A stretch of DNA of 64,000 nt, taken from the NCBI GenBank assembly GCA_016930015.1, contig JAFGHR010000113.1, forward strand, positions 1 through 64,000, given 5' to 3'. The notes beneath the pieces are model-generated. The model had not been told where the DNA came from. It ran no database searches and saw only the letters and a program-made list of their open reading frames with translations. Every line of letters begins with the position of its first letter. Within the stretch, counting starts at the first letter, position 1. Both the position numbers and the translations under genes were made by a program. Below are positions 61,881-64,000 of this stretch, piece after piece. Source of the DNA: Anaerolineae bacterium (GTDB lineage: Bacteria; Chloroflexota; Anaerolineae; Aggregatilineales; Aggregatilineaceae).

Positions 61881-62927
61881 ATGATGCCAGGTTCAAAAGA
61901 CAACAGACGTATGGCCAGAGTCACGATCAAGCAGGTCGCCAAAAAAACGGGCATGTCCATCGCCACGGTTTCACGGGTGATTAACAACCATCCCGATGTA
62001 TCCGACATGACACGCCAGCACATCCTGGCCGTGATCAACGAGTTAGGGTATGAACCCAATGCCGTCGCCCGCAGCTTGATACAGGGCCGCAGTCGTATTC
62101 TGGGTGTGGTCAGTACGGGTATTGCGTTCTATGGCCCTTCTCAAACCATGGCCGGTATAGAACAGCAGGCAAACGCGCTTGGCTACTGGGTTATGTCCGG
62201 GCTGCTGCATGATCCGGCATTCGACCGGGGCGAAAAAGCGCTGCGACACCTGCTTAACCGCCAGGTAGACGGGATCATCTGGGCGGTACCCGAAGTGGGT
62301 GAAAACCGCGCGTGGATCTGCCAACACTGTCGTGAGTTATCTATCCCGATCGTATTTCTGCATATGGACCACCACCACGATCTGTTTGTGGTCGCCGTTG
62401 ATAACTATGCCGGTGCACGCATGGCCACTGAACATCTGCTGAACCAGGGATACCGGCGGATCGGTTGTATTTCGGGACCGGATATCTGGTGGGAGGCTCA
62501 ACAGCGCGTGCGCGGGTGGCGCGACGCACTCACCGAGGCACACATAACCGGTGTTGATCGCCTGGTGGCACGCGGCGATTGGACCGCTGCCGGTGGCATA
62601 CGGGCGCTGCACGAACTGCTCGAGCGCCAGCCTGATCTTGAAGCTGTATCGGCTTGTAATGATCAAACTGCCCTGGGTGTGTTAAAAGCGGCTCATCAGT
62701 TGGGGCTGCGTGTACCTGAAGACCTGGCGGTTGTGGGTTTTGATGATATTCCTGAAGCCGCCTACTTTATCCCATCGCTGACAACTGTCCGGCACGATCT
62801 GAAAGGCGTCGGAGCCCAGGCCGTAGGGCTGCTCGATCGTATGTTAGAGGCTCGCAAAATCGAACAGGGACTTACACCCGAAACGATCTGGCTCTCGCCG
62901 GAACTGGTAATCCGCGACAGCAGTTAA
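61881..62927 (+). CDS. LacI/GalR-family transcriptional repressor
   Basis: About 348 aa: N-terminal HTH (VTIKQVAKKTGMSIATVSRV, then NHPDVSDMTRQHILAVINELGYEPN hinge helix region) and a periplasmic-binding-protein-like effector domain (about 70-345; ILGVVSTGIAFYGPSQ, ACNDQTALGVLKAA, LAVVGFDDIPEAAYF). The ATG at 61881 is used; an internal ATG at 61911 gives the canonical MARVTIKQVA start and is equally likely. It very probably binds the 26-bp palindrome at 57865-57890 and responds to a sugar or sugar phosphate of the pathway. Confidence 0.92.
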   Translation: MMPGSKDNRRMARVTIKQVAKKTGMSIATVSRVINNHPDVSDMTRQHILAVINELGYEPNAVARSLIQGRSRILGVVSTGIAFYGPSQTMAGIEQQANALGYWVMSGLLHDPAFDRGEKALRHLLNRQVDGIIWAVPEVGENRAWICQHCRELSIPIVFLHMDHHHDLFVVAVDNYAGARMATEHLLNQGYRRIGCISGPDIWWEAQQRVRGWRDALTEAHITGVDRLVARGDWTAAGGIRALHELLERQPDLEAVSACNDQTALGVLKAAHQLGLRVPEDLAVVGFDDIPEAAYFIPSLTTVRHDLKGVGAQAVGLLDRMLEARKIEQGLTPETIWLSPELVIRDSS

Positions 62928-63201
62928 TAGGGCAAGCGCCTTACACCGGGCCAGTTCAATACACTCACCATTAATTTCTAACCGGGGAACGCCCAAAAAA
63001 CAGCTTCAAGCTCGGCGTATCGTCTTCCATCTGGATATCACTCTCCCGCTATCCCCGCCAATGATGACCTTAATTCTGGCATTAGGAAAATCTTTGCGCA
63101 ATACAGTGCAACGTCTTGGACACGATTTTGGATCGGACGATAATTACTATGGAGGATATAGCGAATCCTACGCGCCAATCATTTTTATGGAGGAAAGTAT
63201 C

Positions 63202-64000
63202 ATGACAAGAAAAAGCTTGGTTTTGTGGGTGCTCGTTGGTATCGCAGCCGTCGCGCTGCACGGTTTTGCGCCGGATACAGCGGCACAAGACGATACATTG
63301 TCCCAGACATACGATGATCCAGGTGGGGTCATCACGCTCAACTACCCTGAAGGCTGGATTGCCGATAAGTACTTCGGTATCATCTTCATCGCCAATTCCC
63401 AGGCGGCGCTGGAAGGCGAACTGGATACCGTAGAACCCGGTGAGCTTCAGATTAACCTGATGGCCGGTGCGTCCTACGAAGTCGGATTACCCGAGTCCGG
63501 CACAGCGCTCGAAGCGGCAGAGATGCTGCTGGCGGAAGCTGCCACCGATCCCGGCGTCGTCAGCACAACAGGCCCCGATGCGCTTGAGGGCTTCCAGTAC
63601 GACGCGGCTAAGTTAACGGCCACCCAGGGGACTGTAGACGTCCTGGCGATCATCATCATCGCGGATGACCAGCATACGGCGATGCTGCTGGCCGGGGCGC
63701 CCCAGGGTGAGATGGTTCAGTACGAAGAAACGATCCTCGCCATTGCGAAAAGCATCCAGTTCGTGGATGGCGGCGGCGCGGCGGTGGAAGAATCCGCCGA
63801 AACCACCGCAGGTGTGCCAGTGGGTAACGCGGTGAACTGGCAAACCGAAACCGTGTCGTTAACCGCCGACAACTTCTATATCACCGCTGGCGGGCAAATC
63901 TTCACCGCGGCTGTGGATGGTGTTGATGTGAGCGGTGATCCAGGCGATGAAGCCTATACCACGCTGGAAGTGACCTGGCAGGAATACGGCGTGCCCATGC
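63202..64000 (+). CDS. Exported protein of unknown function, cut by the window edge
   Basis: At least 266 aa are visible and the frame is still open at 64000. Signal peptide MTRKSLVLWVLVGIAAVA with cleavage near AAQDD. The next about 160 residues have GGVITLNYPEGWIADKYF near the start, the pattern of PsbP-like or DUF1795-type lipoprotein domains (YPEGW). A second module begins near 220 (AVNWQTETVSLTADNFYI). GGAGGAAAG lies six bases before the ATG. Between LacI and this gene (62928-63201) no further signal is seen. The function is unknown. Confidence 0.65.
   Translation, partial: MTRKSLVLWVLVGIAAVALHGFAPDTAAQDDTLSQTYDDPGGVITLNYPEGWIADKYFGIIFIANSQAALEGELDTVEPGELQINLMAGASYEVGLPESGTALEAAEMLLAEAATDPGVVSTTGPDALEGFQYDAAKLTATQGTVDVLAIIIIADDQHTAMLLAGAPQGEMVQYEETILAIAKSIQFVDGGGAAVEESAETTAGVPVGNAVNWQTETVSLTADNFYITAGGQIFTAAVDGVDVSGDPGDEAYTTLEVTWQEYGVPM

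Noticed and set aside
1-64000. CRISPR arrays, tRNA or rRNA genes
   Set aside because: No regularly spaced repeats and no cloverleaf or rRNA-like conserved segments were found on reading both strands.

Overview
The window reads as a chromosomal segment of a free-living, heterotrophic bacterium, most probably a member of the Chloroflexota (Anaerolineae-like). This rests on the mix of gene families (fused 2-oxoacid:ferredoxin oxidoreductase, GAPOR-like tungsten enzyme, many solute-binding ABC systems, LysM and Ig-like secreted modules, multi-PAS hybrid kinases). No rRNA or other marker gene is present, so the assignment is an inference. No tRNA, rRNA, CRISPR array or complete mobile element was found. 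A probable transposase start is cut by the left edge and a secreted-protein gene is cut by the right edge.

Layout. 0.2-2.7 kb: two-gene 2-oxoacid:ferredoxin oxidoreductase (alpha; beta fused to gamma). 2.7-4.9 kb: polytopic glycosyltransferase. 5.0-9.0 kb: cobalamin uptake operon (SBP, permease, ATPase) under a cobalamin riboswitch followed by two intrinsic terminators. 9.1-11.8 kb: partner-switching module (STAS protein, PP2C phosphatase, anti-sigma-type kinase) plus a lone receiver protein, converging on a large hybrid histidine kinase (to 14.9 kb). 15-24.8 kb: membrane-anchored MutS-like ATPase, heterodisulfide-reductase-like Fe-S membrane protein, an unassigned DUF6884-like protein, a SulP transporter and an ABC-F ATPase. 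The ABC-F gene is preceded by what looks like a complete ribosome-mediated attenuator with a leader peptide. 25-31.2 kb: secreted metalloprotease-like protein, then a heterodimeric ABC exporter led by a MarR regulator with an operator over a near-consensus promoter.

31.3-35.8 kb: unassigned protein, hybrid kinase and receiver protein. 36-40 kb: CUT1 sugar ABC transporter (SBP and two permeases carrying unusual extra membrane segments; no ATPase). 40.1-43.5 kb: hexapeptide acyltransferase and an OmpR-type two-component pair. 43.5-53.3 kb: six-gene minus-strand operon combining a double-length solute-binding-like secreted protein, a large FtsX-type permease, an HlyD-type adaptor lipoprotein, two ABC ATPases (one fused to an AbrB-like domain) and a LysM protein. 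53.6-55.5 kb: glycosyltransferase with an Ig-like extracytoplasmic domain. 55.6-62.9 kb: divergent sugar-catabolism locus: a GAPOR-like oxidoreductase on one side; isomerase, class II aldolase, FGGY kinase and LacI repressor on the other, with a perfect 26-bp LacI-type palindrome between them.

How they work together. The locus suggests import and breakdown of sugars to triose phosphate, ferredoxin-linked oxidation of triose phosphate and 2-oxoacids, B12 supply, and layered sensing by kinases and partner switching. The most interesting candidates for new biology are the ABC-F leader attenuator, the dual-SBP/FtsX/AbrB-ATPase operon, the B12 leader with tandem terminators and competing pairings, and the modified sugar permeases.
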